Assembly: GCA_027488575.1 (NCBI GenBank)
Contig: JAIYBJ010000026.1
Coordinates: 1 to 47,039 of the forward strand
Length of the DNA: 47,039 bases
Source: Streptomycetaceae bacterium
Lineage (GTDB): Bacteria; Actinomycetota; Actinomycetes; Nanopelagicales; Nanopelagicaceae
Direction: 5' to 3'
The stretch's first letter is position 1. Each line of letters opens with the position of its first letter. The translations under genes and the position numbers were made by a program. Positions 10,059 to 21,215 of the stretch are shown in pieces. Under the pieces are notes generated by a model. The model saw only the letters and a program-made list of their open reading frames with translations. It did no database searches and was not told the origin of the DNA.

Positions 10059-11975
10059 ATGGCTGATCCCGCCAGTTATCGCCCAACTGATATTCCAGAA
10101 GAAGCCGGTGTTTATCGCTTCTATAACGGTAGCGACAAGGTTATTTATGTTGGCAAAGCAAAGAATCTAAAGAATCGCCTTAGTTCATACTTTGGTAGCA
10201 ATCTTGCTCATAAGACACGTCGAATGGTGCATGAAGCCGTACGAGTTGATTGGACGGTTGTAAACACAGAACTAGAGGCGCTAGCTCTTGAGTTTTCATG
10301 GATTAAGCAATATCACCCAATGTATAACGTTCAATTCAAAGATGATAAGTCTTACCCGTATTTAGCAATTTCTATTTCCGATGAATATCCGCGCATATTT
10401 GTAACCCGAAAAGAGAAGCGACCAGGACTTAAGTATTTTGGTCCTTATACGAATGCATGGGCGCTTCGAAATACTTTCGACATCTTGCTAAAAGTTTTTC
10501 CGGTTAGATCTTGCACTTCAGGAAACTTTCAGCGCGCACAAAAGAGTAAGCGCCAATGCCTACTTGGCGATATTGGAAAATGCGCGGCTCCTTGCGTTGG
10601 TTGGGTTACTCCCGATGAGCACAAGCAAATCGTTCATAAACTAGATGCGTTTATGGAAGCAGGTATGCAGGACTTGCTTCCAGCCTTACAAGCTGAGATG
10701 GAGTTAGCATCTTCACGTGAAGAGTTTGAAAGAGCCGCGCGTATTAGAGATCAGATCGAATCTTTTGAAAAAGCACAAAGGTCCACACAAGGAAATCTTT
10801 CAGATGAATTAGATGGCGACTTCATCGCTATTCATGAAGAAGGACTCCACGCCGCCGGCTCTATTTTTATGTTACGAAGAGGTTCTATTAAAGGATCCAG
10901 ATCGTGGATTGTTAATCAGGAACTTGCGCTGGAAGGCGATGATCAGTGGGCATCATTGCTCTTTTCTATTTACGGTTCTGAAAGCACCGAAATACCATCA
11001 ACCATATATTTGAATTCAGAACCGGCTGATACAGAAGCTCTTGAACTATGGCTCTCATCGCTATCAAGTTCTAAAGTTAGTTTGAAAGTTCCACAGCGTG
11101 GCGAAAAAGTTGAACTACTTGAAACTGTAAAGCGGAATGCTCATTACGCGTTAGTGCAATTCATGAGTAAACGAGCTAGCGATGCTGCAGTATCGGGCAA
11201 GGCATTGCTGGAAATCGAAGAAGAGCTCAGCCTGGCAAAGACCCCATTGCGTATCGAATGTTTCGATATTTCAAATATATCTGGAACCTCCGTCGTAGCT
11301 TCAATGGTTGTCTTTGAAGATGGAATCGCAAAGAAGAGCGAATATCGTCGATTTATCATTGATACAACAGATGGATTTGATGACACACGTGCCATGCACC
11401 AGGTACTAACAAGAAGATTAAAGAGATTGCTCAATGATCGCGTGGTCGATAGCGCAGAAATCATTGAGGCAGGTGGCAAACCAAGCAAGTTCGCTTACCC
11501 ACCTCAGTTAATCGTTGTCGATGGCGGTGCACCCCAAGTAAGTGCAGCACAACGAGCAATGAATGAACTTGGTATTTCAGATATCGCGCTTTGTGGTTTA
11601 GCTAAGCGCTTAGAAGAGGTATGGGTACCTGAACAATCTGATCCAATAATTTTGCCACGAACCAGCGAAGGTCTTTACTTACTTCAAAGAATTAGAGATG
11701 AAGCACATAGATTTGCAATTTCATTTCACCGATCAAGACGTTCCAAAGTTATGCTCGAATCTATTCTCGATGAAATTGAGCAACTTGGTCCTAGCCGTAG
11801 AAACGCTTTACTAGAACGCTTTGGTTCAGTAGCCGCACTCAAGAAAGCAAGTGTTGAAGATATTGCCATGACTCCAGGCATCGGAGAGAAGATTGCACTC
11901 ATAGTCTTTGAATTTCTGGCCAATAGTTCTACCTCAAAGATTGATATGGCCACAGGCGTTATTGAAGATGCTTGA
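10059..11975 (+). CDS. uvrC: Excinuclease ABC subunit C
   Basis: 638-residue dual-incision nuclease of excision repair. The N-terminal GIY-YIG domain (about 13-95) shows GVYRFYN and VIYVGKAKNLKNRL for the 3' cut. Then come a Cys cluster (CLLGDIGKCAAPC), a UVR motif near 225-250 (EEFERAARIRDQIE), an RNase H-like domain with IECFDISNISG for the 5' cut, and a C-terminal helix-hairpin-helix pair with GIGEKIA. The start is 2 nt after uvrA, so it is cotranscribed. Its stop is 21 nt before rapZ. Intact. Confidence 0.97.
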   Translation: MADPASYRPTDIPEEAGVYRFYNGSDKVIYVGKAKNLKNRLSSYFGSNLAHKTRRMVHEAVRVDWTVVNTELEALALEFSWIKQYHPMYNVQFKDDKSYPYLAISISDEYPRIFVTRKEKRPGLKYFGPYTNAWALRNTFDILLKVFPVRSCTSGNFQRAQKSKRQCLLGDIGKCAAPCVGWVTPDEHKQIVHKLDAFMEAGMQDLLPALQAEMELASSREEFERAARIRDQIESFEKAQRSTQGNLSDELDGDFIAIHEEGLHAAGSIFMLRRGSIKGSRSWIVNQELALEGDDQWASLLFSIYGSESTEIPSTIYLNSEPADTEALELWLSSLSSSKVSLKVPQRGEKVELLETVKRNAHYALVQFMSKRASDAAVSGKALLEIEEELSLAKTPLRIECFDISNISGTSVVASMVVFEDGIAKKSEYRRFIIDTTDGFDDTRAMHQVLTRRLKRLLNDRVVDSAEIIEAGGKPSKFAYPPQLIVVDGGAPQVSAAQRAMNELGISDIALCGLAKRLEEVWVPEQSDPIILPRTSEGLYLLQRIRDEAHRFAISFHRSRRSKVMLESILDEIEQLGPSRRNALLERFGSVAALKKASVEDIAMTPGIGEKIALIVFEFLANSSTSKIDMATGVIEDA

Positions 11976-11990
11976 CAGGTAGGTAAAGAT
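11962..11990 (+). promoter_or_regulatory. Possible rapZ promoter inside the uvrC 3' end
   Basis: TTGAAG (11962-11967), a 17-nt spacer and AAAGAT (11985-11990), followed by 6 nt and the rapZ ATG. The geometry matches the other leaderless starts in this window, but the -10 lacks its first T. Weak call. Confidence 0.3.
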
Positions 11991-11996
11991 AGAGAC

Positions 11997-12863
11997 ATGA
12001 ACCAAGAAGTTTTAATTCTGACAGGTATGTCCGGGGCTGGCCGTTCAACAGTGGCCCATGCTTTAGAGGATCTTGGTTGGTACGTAGTTGACAACCTGCC
12101 TCCATCATTGCTCTCTGATCTAATCAAGCAAGGCGTGCAATCCGAACTTAAATCACTCGCAGTTGTTGTTGATGTGCGGGGCGGGAAATTCTTTGATGAG
12201 CTGGCCTCATCACTAGATGAGTTGAAAAAATCCGGTGCTAACTTTCGTGTTGCTTTTCTTGATGCATCCGATCAAGCCTTAGTTCAACGTTTTGAATCCA
12301 CACGACGTCCGCATCCGTTGCAGGGTAAAGGTCGCATAGTTGACGGAATTGCGGCCGAACGAGAGAAGCTTCAAGAACTCTTGGCTCAAGCGGATGTGGT
12401 AATTGATACTTCGAATTTAAATGTTCACCAATTAGAAAAACGCACCACAGAGATTTTCGCTCAGGGGCTAACGCAGTCCGTGCGAGTTAATGTCCTCTCC
12501 TTTGGTTATAAGTATGGAATTCCAGTCGATGCTGATTTAGTACTTGATTGTCGGTTTATCCCAAATCCTCATTGGATTCCTGAATTGCGACCACTCACGG
12601 GTTTAGATGACAAGGTTAAGAGCAATGTTCTGGCCAATGCTGGTGTTGCAGAGTTCGTTCAATCATATGTTTCAGTGATCAATCAGATGTTGCCTGGGTA
12701 TATGCGTGAAGGCAAAAAGTACTTAACTGTCGCAATTGGCTGTACCGGAGGCAGACATCGAAGCGTTTCAGTCGCACGAGAGATAGCCGCACAATTAGAT
12801 GGCGAACGAAATGGATTTTCTGTCAGTGCACACGCGTCACACAGAGATGTTGGGCGTGAATGA
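11997..12863 (+). CDS. rapZ: RNase adapter / nucleotide-binding protein RapZ (YvcJ family)
   Basis: 288 residues. The N-terminal P-loop GMSGAGRS (10-17) has Arg where most Walker A motifs have Lys, which is usual for actinobacterial members. The family signature runs through the C-terminal half: FGYKYGIPVDADL, DCRFIPNPHW, ELRPLTGLD, GCTGGRHRSV and the terminal HRDVGRE. In E. coli RapZ guides RNase E to the GlmZ sRNA; in Gram-positives the role is less defined and a nucleotide-dependent regulatory role is the safest statement. It overlaps yvcK by 4 nt (ATGA) and belongs to the rapZ-yvcK-whiA cluster conserved in Gram-positive bacteria. Confidence 0.95.
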   Translation: MNQEVLILTGMSGAGRSTVAHALEDLGWYVVDNLPPSLLSDLIKQGVQSELKSLAVVVDVRGGKFFDELASSLDELKKSGANFRVAFLDASDQALVQRFESTRRPHPLQGKGRIVDGIAAEREKLQELLAQADVVIDTSNLNVHQLEKRTTEIFAQGLTQSVRVNVLSFGYKYGIPVDADLVLDCRFIPNPHWIPELRPLTGLDDKVKSNVLANAGVAEFVQSYVSVINQMLPGYMREGKKYLTVAIGCTGGRHRSVSVAREIAAQLDGERNGFSVSAHASHRDVGRE

Positions 12864-13819
12864 CATCTGTTTCAAACCCACGCGTCATCTGCTTGGGTGG
12901 AGGACATGGTTTAGCTGCAACGTTGTCAGCGGTTCGAAAGATTACTTCTGAAATTACAGCGATTGTTACCGTTGCAGATAATGGCGGATCAAGTGGGCGC
13001 CTTCGTGAAGAGTTTCCAATATTTCCTCCGGGTGATTTAAGGATGGCGCTGGCAGCTCTGTGTGGTGATGATCAATGGGGAAGAAGTTGGGCCGACATCT
13101 TGCAATACAGATTCACAAGCGATGGACCACTAGATGGACATGCTGTGGGAAATCTTTTGCTAGCTGCTTTGTGGGATAGAGACAAAGATCCAGTAGAAGG
13201 TTTAGATCGAGTGGCGCAATTGTTAAAAGTTGTTGGCAGGGTATTGCCAATGGCTTCGGTGCCCTTAGATATTGAAGCTACATTTGAAGATGCAGGTACC
13301 GAGCATCATGTGCGAGGGCAAGTACAAGTTGCTACTGCCCACGGCAAATTAAAATCACTTCACTTGGTTCCCGAAAACCCAACGGCGCTTCCGGCAGCAC
13401 TCACGGCAATCAGTGAAGCACAGTGGATAACAGTTGGACCAGGCTCGTGGTTCTCAAGTGTTCTGCCACATTTTTTGGTACGCGAGCAACTAGATGCTTT
13501 AGTTAAATCTTCTGGAAAGAAAATAATCATTCTCAATTTGGATTCACATCCCGATGCGAATGCTGATGAATTTGCGGGCTATACACCTATCGAACATCTA
13601 GAAATGCTTCGAGAATATGCACCAACCATGCGAGTCGATCATGTTCTAGTTGATCAGTATGAATTAGGCGATAGTCAGAGGCTTCAACTACTTGTTGAGA
13701 GTTTTGGGGGAGATCTACACGTTGCCGATCTGCGCAAATCACCCGGAAGTCTTCATCATGATGTCGAAAAATTATTTTCTGTTTTGAGCCACATCATGGG
13801 CCAATCTTTGGTTGGATAA
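12860..13819 (+). CDS. yvcK: YvcK/CofD-like gluconeogenesis factor
   Basis: 319-residue UPF0052 protein with a CofD-like fold. The glycine-rich [10 protein letters not shown] near residue 13, the [15 protein letters not shown] segment and [13 protein letters not shown] form the nucleotide-sugar pocket of the family. In B. subtilis and mycobacteria YvcK/CuvA binds UDP-GlcNAc-type ligands and supports growth on gluconeogenic carbon and cell-shape control; the role here is inferred by homology. It is coupled by ATGA overlap to rapZ, and its stop lies just before the whiA start. Confidence 0.93.
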   Translation: MTSVSNPRVICLGGGHGLAATLSAVRKITSEITAIVTVADNGGSSGRLREEFPIFPPGDLRMALAALCGDDQWGRSWADILQYRFTSDGPLDGHAVGNLLLAALWDRDKDPVEGLDRVAQLLKVVGRVLPMASVPLDIEATFEDAGTEHHVRGQVQVATAHGKLKSLHLVPENPTALPAALTAISEAQWITVGPGSWFSSVLPHFLVREQLDALVKSSGKKIIILNLDSHPDANADEFAGYTPIEHLEMLREYAPTMRVDHVLVDQYELGDSQRLQLLVESFGGDLHVADLRKSPGSLHHDVEKLFSVLSHIMGQSLVG

Positions 13820-13823
13820 GCAC

Positions 13824-14801
13824 ATGGCAATGACATCAGCAGTAAAAGATGAACTCAGTCGCTTGGCTATCACCAAGCCGTGTTGTCGAAAAGCCGAAGT
13901 ATCATCCTTGCTTCGCTTTGCCGGGGGATTACATATTGCAGCCGGCAAGATAGTTATTGAAGTAGAACTCGATACCGCACAGAGTGCTCGGCGCTTGCGT
14001 AAGGATATTTCCGATATCTATGGTCACGACAGCGACTTAGCCGTTCTCTCGTCCAGTGGTCTGCGAAAAGGTTCGCGGTATGTTGTTCGCGTAATCAATG
14101 AAGGTGAAGCATTGGCACGTCAAACAGGTTTAGTAGATGCAAACTCCAGGCCAGTGCGCGGACTTCCACCACAAGTTGTTTCGGCAGCTATTTGTGACTC
14201 TGAAGCAGCATGGCGTGGTGCATTTATTGCGCATGGTTCACTTACAGAACCAGGGCGTTCTTCATCACTTGAAATTACATGTCCTGGACCAGAAGCTGCA
14301 CTGGCTTTAGTAGGTGCAGCGCGTCGCATGGGCATTGTTGCTAAAGCACGCGAAGTTCGCGGTGTAGATCGCGTTGTCATCAGAGATGGTGATGCCATCG
14401 GTGTATTGCTCACACGTTTAGGTGCACACGAAAGCGTATTGGCATGGGAAGAACGCAGAATGCGCAGAGAAGTTCGTGCAACCGCTAATCGGTTAGCAAA
14501 CTTTGATGATGCGAATTTGCGTAGATCAGCACGAGCAGCAGTTGCCGCATCGGCACGAGTATCACGCGCCATGGAAATTCTCGGCCCAACTATTCCGGAT
14601 CACTTAAAAGAAGCAGGCGAGTTGCGCATTAGTCACGGTCAAGCAAGTTTGGAAGAGTTGGGATCGTTAGCAGTTCCACCAATGACCAAGGATGCGATTG
14701 CTGGAAGAATTCGTCGTTTACTTGCTATGGCAGATAAGCGCGCTTCAGAATTAGGAATACCTGATACAGAAGCTGGTTTGTCACCAGATTTGTTGAACTA
14801 A
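13824..14801 (+). CDS. whiA: Sporulation/cell-division regulator WhiA
   Basis: 325 residues from the ATG at 13824, whose N-terminus [14 protein letters not shown] matches Streptomyces WhiA almost exactly; an in-frame TTG at 13812 is less likely. The N-terminal part is a catalytically dead LAGLIDADG homing-endonuclease fold ([16 protein letters not shown]). The C-terminal DNA-binding region includes [26 protein letters not shown]. In Streptomyces it works with WhiB at ftsZ and parAB promoters; in a non-sporulating lineage it is presumably a cell-division regulator. The gene follows yvcK after 4 nt. Confidence 0.95.
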   Translation: MAMTSAVKDELSRLAITKPCCRKAEVSSLLRFAGGLHIAAGKIVIEVELDTAQSARRLRKDISDIYGHDSDLAVLSSSGLRKGSRYVVRVINEGEALARQTGLVDANSRPVRGLPPQVVSAAICDSEAAWRGAFIAHGSLTEPGRSSSLEITCPGPEAALALVGAARRMGIVAKAREVRGVDRVVIRDGDAIGVLLTRLGAHESVLAWEERRMRREVRATANRLANFDDANLRRSARAAVAASARVSRAMEILGPTIPDHLKEAGELRISHGQASLEELGSLAVPPMTKDAIAGRIRRLLAMADKRASELGIPDTEAGLSPDLLN

Positions 14802-14846
14802 TTACGCATAAAAATCTGGCGCAAAAACTCTACTTTTAAGAAATAG

Positions 14847-15958
<1,112 letters not shown>

Positions 15959-15959
<1 letters not shown>

Positions 15960-17107
15960 TGAATTCACTTGCTTCACTTGATGTTGCAGGTAAGCGCGTT
16001 TTTCTCCGCTGTGATTTAAACGTTCCACTTAAGAATGGTGAAATCACTGATGATGGTCGAATCCGTGCTTCATTACCCACGATTACAAATCTTCTAGACC
16101 GTGGCGCTTCACTAGTTATCGGTGCTCATCTTGGACGCCCAAAAGGTGAAGCAAAACCTGAGCTATCTCTGCAGCCTGTAGCAGAGCGTTTGTCAGAACT
16201 TCTGAGTCAGCCAGTTGATTTCATCACGCAAGGTTCGGCAAAGATTTTGTTACTTGAGAATTTGCGATTCAATACGGCCGAAACAAGTAAGGAGGACGGC
16301 GAACGAAGTGCATTTGCAAAAGATTTAGCAAAACTAGCTGATGTATATGTTGGCGACGGTTTCGGTGCTGTTCATCGCAAGCATGCCTCTGTTTATGATC
16401 TTCCTGCCTTATTGCCACATGCACCAGGAAATCTCGTTCAAGCCGAAGTTGAAGTTCTTAAGAAACTAACGCAATCTCCTCAGCGTCCCTACGGCGTAGT
16501 TCTCGGGGGAGCGAAAGTTTCAGACAAGATTGGTGTAATTTCTAATCTTCTTACAAAGGTAGATGTCATGGCTATTGGCGGGGGAATGGTCTTCACATTT
16601 CTAGCTGCTAGCGGCAAGGAAATAGGAACTTCACTCGTAGAAACCGACTTGATTCCAACTGTTAAAGAATTGATTGCAACAGCGCAGAGCAAAGGTGTCA
16701 AACTTGTTTTGCCAACGGATATCGTGGTTGCACCAGAGTTCAAGCAAGACTCTGCTCCCACTTTAGTTTCAGCAGATGAAATTCCCGAAAACCAAATGGG
16801 TTTAGACATTGGTCCAGAATCCGCTGCCGCATTTGCTGCTGAAATCAAGAAATGCAAAACAGTGTTCTGGAATGGTCCGATGGGTGTTTTTGAGTTTCCA
16901 AATTTTGCTCACGGCACAAAGGTTGTGGCACAAGCGCTCACAGAAGTTGATGGAATTTCCGTCGTCGGAGGGGGAGACTCGGCAGCTGCGGTACGAGCGC
17001 TAGGATTTAAGGATTCTGACTTCGGTTATATTTCAACCGGCGGCGGAGCATCACTTGAATACCTAGAAGGCAAAGTGCTTCCTGGTTTACAAGCACTTGG
17101 TCTCTAA
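15959..17107 (+). CDS. pgk: Phosphoglycerate kinase
   Basis: 382 residues, slightly shorter than the usual 390-415. N-terminal substrate motifs RCDLNVPL and LGRPKGE, central GGAKVSDKIGV, and C-terminal nucleotide motifs NGPMGVFE and GGGDSAAAV are all present. Transfers phosphate from 1,3-bisphosphoglycerate to ADP. Starts on the last base of the gap stop codon, so translation is coupled; tpiA follows 30 nt later. Confidence 0.97.
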
Positions 17108-17137
17108 CTTCACTACTAAGAAAGCTGGTCGAATTAA

Positions 17138-17911
17138 ATGCGCAAACCTTTGATGGCAGGTAATTGGAAGATGAACCTGAATCATCTTGAAGCCATTGCG
17201 GTTGCGCAGAAACTGGTTTACAGCCTTGAAGATAAAGATTATGACGCAGTTGATGTTGCTGTAATCCCACCATTTACTGATATCCGTTCCATTCAAACTC
17301 TCGTTGATGGTGATCGTCTTCGACTGTTGTATGGAGCTCAAGATGTTTCCCCAGAAGCTAGCGGTGCCTTTACCGGTGATATTTCTGGTTCGATGCTTGC
17401 AAAACTCGGTTGCACATTTGTTGTAATCGGCCATAGCGAACGCCGAGCTATTCACAATGAAGATGATGCGCTGATAAATCGCAAAATAAGAGCGGCGCTT
17501 TCACATGAACTCACACCTATATTTTGTGTTGGCGAAGAACTTTCAATCCGTGAGGCTGGAACACACGTAAGCCATGTGGTACGACAAATTCGCGCCGGCC
17601 TTGAAGGTTTTCACAAGCCTGATCTTAAGAAAATTGTTATTGCCTACGAACCAGTCTGGGCGATTGGCACTGGAAAAACAGCTACACCAGAAGATGCTGA
17701 AGAAGTGTGCGCAGCCATTCGAGAAGAAATCGAATCTATTGGTAGCGCAGAAATTGCTTCTAATATGAGAATTCTTTATGGGGGTTCAGTGAAGTCTTCC
17801 AACATTGTTGAAATCATGAAGAAAGAGAATGTAGATGGGGCCCTCATTGGTGGCGCCAGTCTGGATCCCGAAGAACTCGCTAAAATCGTTAAGTTTTACG
17901 CTGCTTCGTAA
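17138..17911 (+). CDS. tpiA: Triosephosphate isomerase
   Basis: 257-residue TIM barrel. Catalytic residues are visible as Lys12 in GNWKMN, His99 in VIGHSERR and Glu171 in [12 protein letters not shown]; loop 6 and the phosphate-binding LYGGSVK are intact. Interconverts dihydroxyacetone phosphate and glyceraldehyde-3-phosphate. Third gene of the glycolytic operon, with an AAGAAAG-type weak ribosome site about 17 nt upstream. Confidence 0.97.
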   Translation: MRKPLMAGNWKMNLNHLEAIAVAQKLVYSLEDKDYDAVDVAVIPPFTDIRSIQTLVDGDRLRLLYGAQDVSPEASGAFTGDISGSMLAKLGCTFVVIGHSERRAIHNEDDALINRKIRAALSHELTPIFCVGEELSIREAGTHVSHVVRQIRAGLEGFHKPDLKKIVIAYEPVWAIGTGKTATPEDAEEVCAAIREEIESIGSAEIASNMRILYGGSVKSSNIVEIMKKENVDGALIGGASLDPEELAKIVKFYAAS

Positions 17912-17931
17912 GTAGGTATCAGGCAGATTTA

Positions 17932-17967
17932 GCAGGTATCCTTATCCACCTGCCCGCTATTTCGGGC
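17932..17967 (+). promoter_or_regulatory. Overlapping hairpins in the tpiA-secG gap
   Basis: GCAGGT (17932-17937) pairs with ACCTGC (17948-17953), and GCCCG (17952-17956) pairs with CGGGC (17963-17967). The two stems share bases 17952-17953 and so are partly exclusive. No U-tract follows, so neither looks like a simple terminator. They lie just before the secG Shine-Dalgarno. Confidence 0.35.
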
Positions 17968-17996
17968 TACAGAGCAGAACAAGGAGTTCGTTTCCC

Positions 17997-18224
17997 GTGA
18001 AGTTAGCACTCTCAATCATTCTGGTACTTACCAGCGTTCTTATGATTCTTCTCGTTCTTTTGCACAAAGGAAAAGGTGCAGGCCTATCTGATCTCTTTGG
18101 TGGTGGAGTTTCCTCTAACTACGGCGGTTCATCCGTTGTAGAAAAGAATCTCGATCGCATCACAATCGTTGTTGGCGGTTTGTGGTTTGCAGGAGTCGTA
18201 GCCTTAAGTTTAGTTTTAAAATAA
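17997..18224 (+). CDS. secG: Preprotein translocase subunit SecG
   Basis: 75 residues with two membrane segments (about 2-22 and 55-74) flanking the conserved HKGKGAGLSDLFGGG loop and the SSVVEKNLDR segment. Accessory subunit of the SecYEG channel in the plasma membrane. Starts with GTG at 17997; AAGGAG lies at 17981-17986. The tpiA-secG order is standard in actinobacteria. Confidence 0.93.
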   Translation: MKLALSIILVLTSVLMILLVLLHKGKGAGLSDLFGGGVSSNYGGSSVVEKNLDRITIVVGGLWFAGVVALSLVLK

Positions 18225-18253
18225 TTACTCTCTCACAGCGATAGGAGCAATAC

Positions 18254-18589
18254 ATGGCAAGTGCAATTCGTGGAAGTCGCGTCGGTGCAGGCCCAATGGG
18301 CGAGGCAGAGCGCGGAGAAGCGATTGCTCGTTCCCATGTGTCGTATTGGTGTTCAAATGGTCATGAAGTTCGACCATCATTTGCTGAAGAAGAGAGCGTT
18401 GTAATTCCAGCTGAATGGGATTGCCCTAAGTGTGGATTTCCAGCAGGCCGCGATAAAGCTAACCCACCAAGTCCAATCAAAAATGAACCGTATAAAACTC
18501 ACCTTGCATACGTAAAAGAACGACGCAGTGATGCAGAGGGTGCAAAGATTCTGGATGAAGCACTTCGCAAACTACGCGGGGATGACTAA
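18254..18589 (+). CDS. rbpA: RNA polymerase-binding protein RbpA
   Basis: 111 residues, an actinobacteria-specific activator that binds the housekeeping sigma factor and RNA polymerase and stabilises the open complex. The N-terminal tail GSRVGAGPMGE, the zinc-type core with C-x3-H (CSNGH) and CPKC, and the basic linker before the sigma-binding helix (EGAKILDEALRKLRG) are all present. AGGAG lies upstream of the ATG. The stop region overlaps the convergent pgi gene by 4 nt. It is a strong lineage marker. Confidence 0.96.
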   Translation: MASAIRGSRVGAGPMGEAERGEAIARSHVSYWCSNGHEVRPSFAEEESVVIPAEWDCPKCGFPAGRDKANPPSPIKNEPYKTHLAYVKERRSDAEGAKILDEALRKLRGDD

Positions 18590-20121
18590 AGCTTTCCAGC
18601 AATTTCCAGCAGTTGTTTGATTCCTGCTCTTCTATCCATTAAGTGCAATCGCATGGTTTTGATGCCTCGACTTTCAAGTGCATTCTGATCGCCTATAGCT
18701 TGAGCCATGATCAGAGTTCCAAAGCTGAACTTTTTACCGGGTATTTCATAATCTTCTTCGCACTCTGCTGTTATCTGCAGAAACGAACCATTGTTCTGTC
18801 CGCCTTTGTGAAACTGTCCGGTGGAGTGCAAAAAGCGAGGACCCCATCCGAAAGTTACCGGCTTAGAAGTTTTTGAGGCAAGAATGTTTCTCAATTCTTT
18901 TATGTCAGCATCATCGTGTCTATCTAAATACGCCATTACTCCGAGATAACCATCGGAATCCATTGATTGCAAAAAAGAAGAGATCAAAGTTTCAAGGCTA
19001 GGGGAGTCCTGGAAATAAGCTATAGAACCGTCTATCCCTTTATTACCGAGGGCCGGTAAGGAGTTGTTCCATTGATCGAGCAATAAACCGCTGGCCAACT
19101 TGGACTCTTGAACATTGGGTTGACTAAATGGATCGATGGATAAGCCAGCACCAATCAATGCTGTAATCCATTCCCAGAAAAAGAATTGTGAACCCAAGTC
19201 CCCAGTAATAACCAAATCAGATTTACCGGTAAAAGATACGGATAAGTGATTTCCAGCAACATCATCAGTTCCGCGATTTAGGACTACTGGTAAACGACCA
19301 ACACCGTTTTTTCCTGTGGATTCAGCAACTAGTTGCTCTATCCAATCAGATAGACCCGGCATATCCGAGTTCTCATCGGAAATCGAAAAGTATTGCTCTG
19401 TGCCGGTGATGAGTGCATACGCCGCAACCAGTGCAGGATACGGATCGTTTATCAGAGATTCTTTTGTATCTGATGCACTATCTAGAATCACTGAAACATC
19501 AATACCAATAAGAGCCGCAGGTACTAAACCAAATGCACCCAGAACACTAAATCTTCCACCGACGTTGGGATTAGCATTGACAACAGTTAGGCCAGCTTCG
19601 CGTGAGGCGACATCTAAAGGAGAATCCGGATCAGTCACAATAATCATGTGTTCTGATTTGTTTAATCCAGCCTTTTCAAAGATTTCTTCAAAGAAGCTTT
19701 TCTGGCTAGCTGTTTCAATAGTGGATCCAGATTTAGAGCCAACTATGACGAGGGTTTTGCTCCAATCTGAATTCATCACATGAGATATGTATTGTGGATC
19801 AGTTGAATCAAGAACAAAGAGTTCTTTTCCAAAACTTTGAGCGATCACTTCTGGGCCCAGGGAAGAGCCACCCATGCCGCATAGAATCACTTTTGAAAGC
19901 TGTTTATGTTTGGCAAAGAGTGCATCTAGCTGTGCCAGTAATGCTCGTGATTGAGTAGGTAAATCAATCCAATCCATCCGAACGCTCGCTTCAGCGGCAG
20001 CATCGTGACCCCAAATGGTGTTCTCTTTTTTTATGAGTCGAAGATGTGCGTCCAGGAGTTTTTTATACAAAGATGAGTTTGTATCAACTTCTTTCTCATT
20101 TTTGTATTCAACTGTAATCAT
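18586..20121 (-). CDS. pgi: Glucose-6-phosphate isomerase
   Basis: 511 residues of the SIS-fold isomerase interconverting glucose-6-phosphate and fructose-6-phosphate. Sugar-phosphate motifs GMGGSSLG (82-89) and SKSGSTIET (129-137) are present, followed by the GGRFS segment near 190. Last gene of ctaA-tkt-tal-pgi; the start overlaps the tal stop as ATGA. Its 3' end overlaps rbpA by 4 nt on the other strand. In many actinobacteria zwf, opcA and pgl follow near this point, but here they do not. Confidence 0.94.
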   Translation of the reverse strand: MITVEYKNEKEVDTNSSLYKKLLDAHLRLIKKENTIWGHDAAAEASVRMDWIDLPTQSRALLAQLDALFAKHKQLSKVILCGMGGSSLGPEVIAQSFGKELFVLDSTDPQYISHVMNSDWSKTLVIVGSKSGSTIETASQKSFFEEIFEKAGLNKSEHMIIVTDPDSPLDVASREAGLTVVNANPNVGGRFSVLGAFGLVPAALIGIDVSVILDSASDTKESLINDPYPALVAAYALITGTEQYFSISDENSDMPGLSDWIEQLVAESTGKNGVGRLPVVLNRGTDDVAGNHLSVSFTGKSDLVITGDLGSQFFFWEWITALIGAGLSIDPFSQPNVQESKLASGLLLDQWNNSLPALGNKGIDGSIAYFQDSPSLETLISSFLQSMDSDGYLGVMAYLDRHDDADIKELRNILASKTSKPVTFGWGPRFLHSTGQFHKGGQNNGSFLQITAECEEDYEIPGKKFSFGTLIMAQAIGDQNALESRGIKTMRLHLMDRRAGIKQLLEIAGKL

Positions 20122-21215
20122 GCACGGCGAACCTTATCGACATCATCGAGAAGTGCTTGCCAGGCTTTTGAAAATGCTGCGACACCATCGGTTTCTAAAG
20201 TATCGGTTATGGCACTCAGTGATATTCCAACCTTGGCAAGTTTGTCCATAACTTCGTGAGATTGCTGGATTGCTGGTGTGATTGTGTTCCCCAGAAACTT
20301 TCCATGATCTATTACTGCGTCCAAAGTTGATTGCGGCATCGTGTTTACAGTGTGAGGAGCAACAAGTTCCATTACATAACGAGTGTCATCGTAAGTTGGA
20401 TCCTTTACGCCAGTAGATGCCCACAATGGACGTTGCATATGTGCTCCAGCTTCGCGCAAAGCAGCCCACTTGGTTGATTCAGATTTGTTCAGAAAGAGTT
20501 CATAAGCGAGAACGGCATTGGCAATGGCAGCTTTACCCAATAGTTCGGTGCTTTCTGCGGAATCAATGGCCTTGAGTTCTTTATCTACGGATGTATCAAT
20601 TCGACTAATAAAGAAGGAAGCAACGCTATGAATCTGGGATACATCACTGCCCCTTTTTAGTGCTTGCTCGATACCTGATATGAAAGCGTCAATAACTTCT
20701 TCATAACGCTTGCATGAAAAAATCAATGTGACATTTACACTAATGCCACTTGCAATCAACTCTGCAATTGCTGGAAGTCCCGCGAGTGTGGCAGGGACTT
20801 TAATCATTAAATTCGGACGATTTACTAAACTCCACAGAGCTTTTCCTTCATTTATTGTTGCCTCTGTTTCGTGGGCTAATCGCGGATCAACTTCAATACT
20901 GACTCGACCATCTACACCATTAGAGTCTGAGAAGATTTTTGAAAATAAATCACATGCGTTGCGAACATCATCTGTTGTGAGTTTCTTGACTATTTCTTCA
21001 GGAGATTGTGACTTCATTGCGGAAATATCATCGGCATAGTCGGCAGATCCTGTTATTGCTGAATTAAAAATACTCGGATTAGTTGTGACGCCTACAACTC
21101 CTGAGTTGTTTATGCGCGACGGGAGACTCTGTGAATCAGTACCCGATAATTTAGCTCTGGAGAGATCATCTAGCCAGACTGATGTCCCAGCCATTGCGAT
21201 GTCATTTATAATCAT
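20118..21215 (-). CDS. tal: Transaldolase
   Basis: 365 residues, the longer class found in actinobacteria and cyanobacteria. TTNPSIF (44-50) and the Schiff-base Lys139 in NLMIKVPAT are visible. Moves a dihydroxyacetone unit between sugar phosphates in the non-oxidative pentose phosphate branch. Start at 21215 chosen because ATGA overlaps the tkt stop; an internal ATG seven codons later (MAGTSVWLDDLSR) is an alternative. Translationally coupled to tkt and pgi. Confidence 0.95.
   Translation of the reverse strand: MIINDIAMAGTSVWLDDLSRAKLSGTDSQSLPSRINNSGVVGVTTNPSIFNSAITGSADYADDISAMKSQSPEEIVKKLTTDDVRNACDLFSKIFSDSNGVDGRVSIEVDPRLAHETEATINEGKALWSLVNRPNLMIKVPATLAGLPAIAELIASGISVNVTLIFSCKRYEEVIDAFISGIEQALKRGSDVSQIHSVASFFISRIDTSVDKELKAIDSAESTELLGKAAIANAVLAYELFLNKSESTKWAALREAGAHMQRPLWASTGVKDPTYDDTRYVMELVAPHTVNTMPQSTLDAVIDHGKFLGNTITPAIQQSHEVMDKLAKVGISLSAITDTLETDGVAAFSKAWQALLDDVDKVRRA

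Noticed and set aside
11972-11977. TTGACA before rapZ as a -35 element
   Set aside because: A 17-nt spacer would place the -10 on the rapZ start codon; TTGAAG at 11962 fits the spacing better, though weakly.
13812-13823. TTG start for WhiA at 13812
   Set aside because: It lies within yvcK; ATG at 13824 gives the conserved [12 protein letters not shown]-terminus.
19316-19783. Antisense open frame opposite pgi (155 codons), and similar ones at 22068-22526, 14120-14572, 7641-8084 and 14903-15343
   Set aside because: All lie wholly opposite well-conserved genes, have low-complexity or Ser/Arg-rich translations and lack recognisable domains or ribosome sites.
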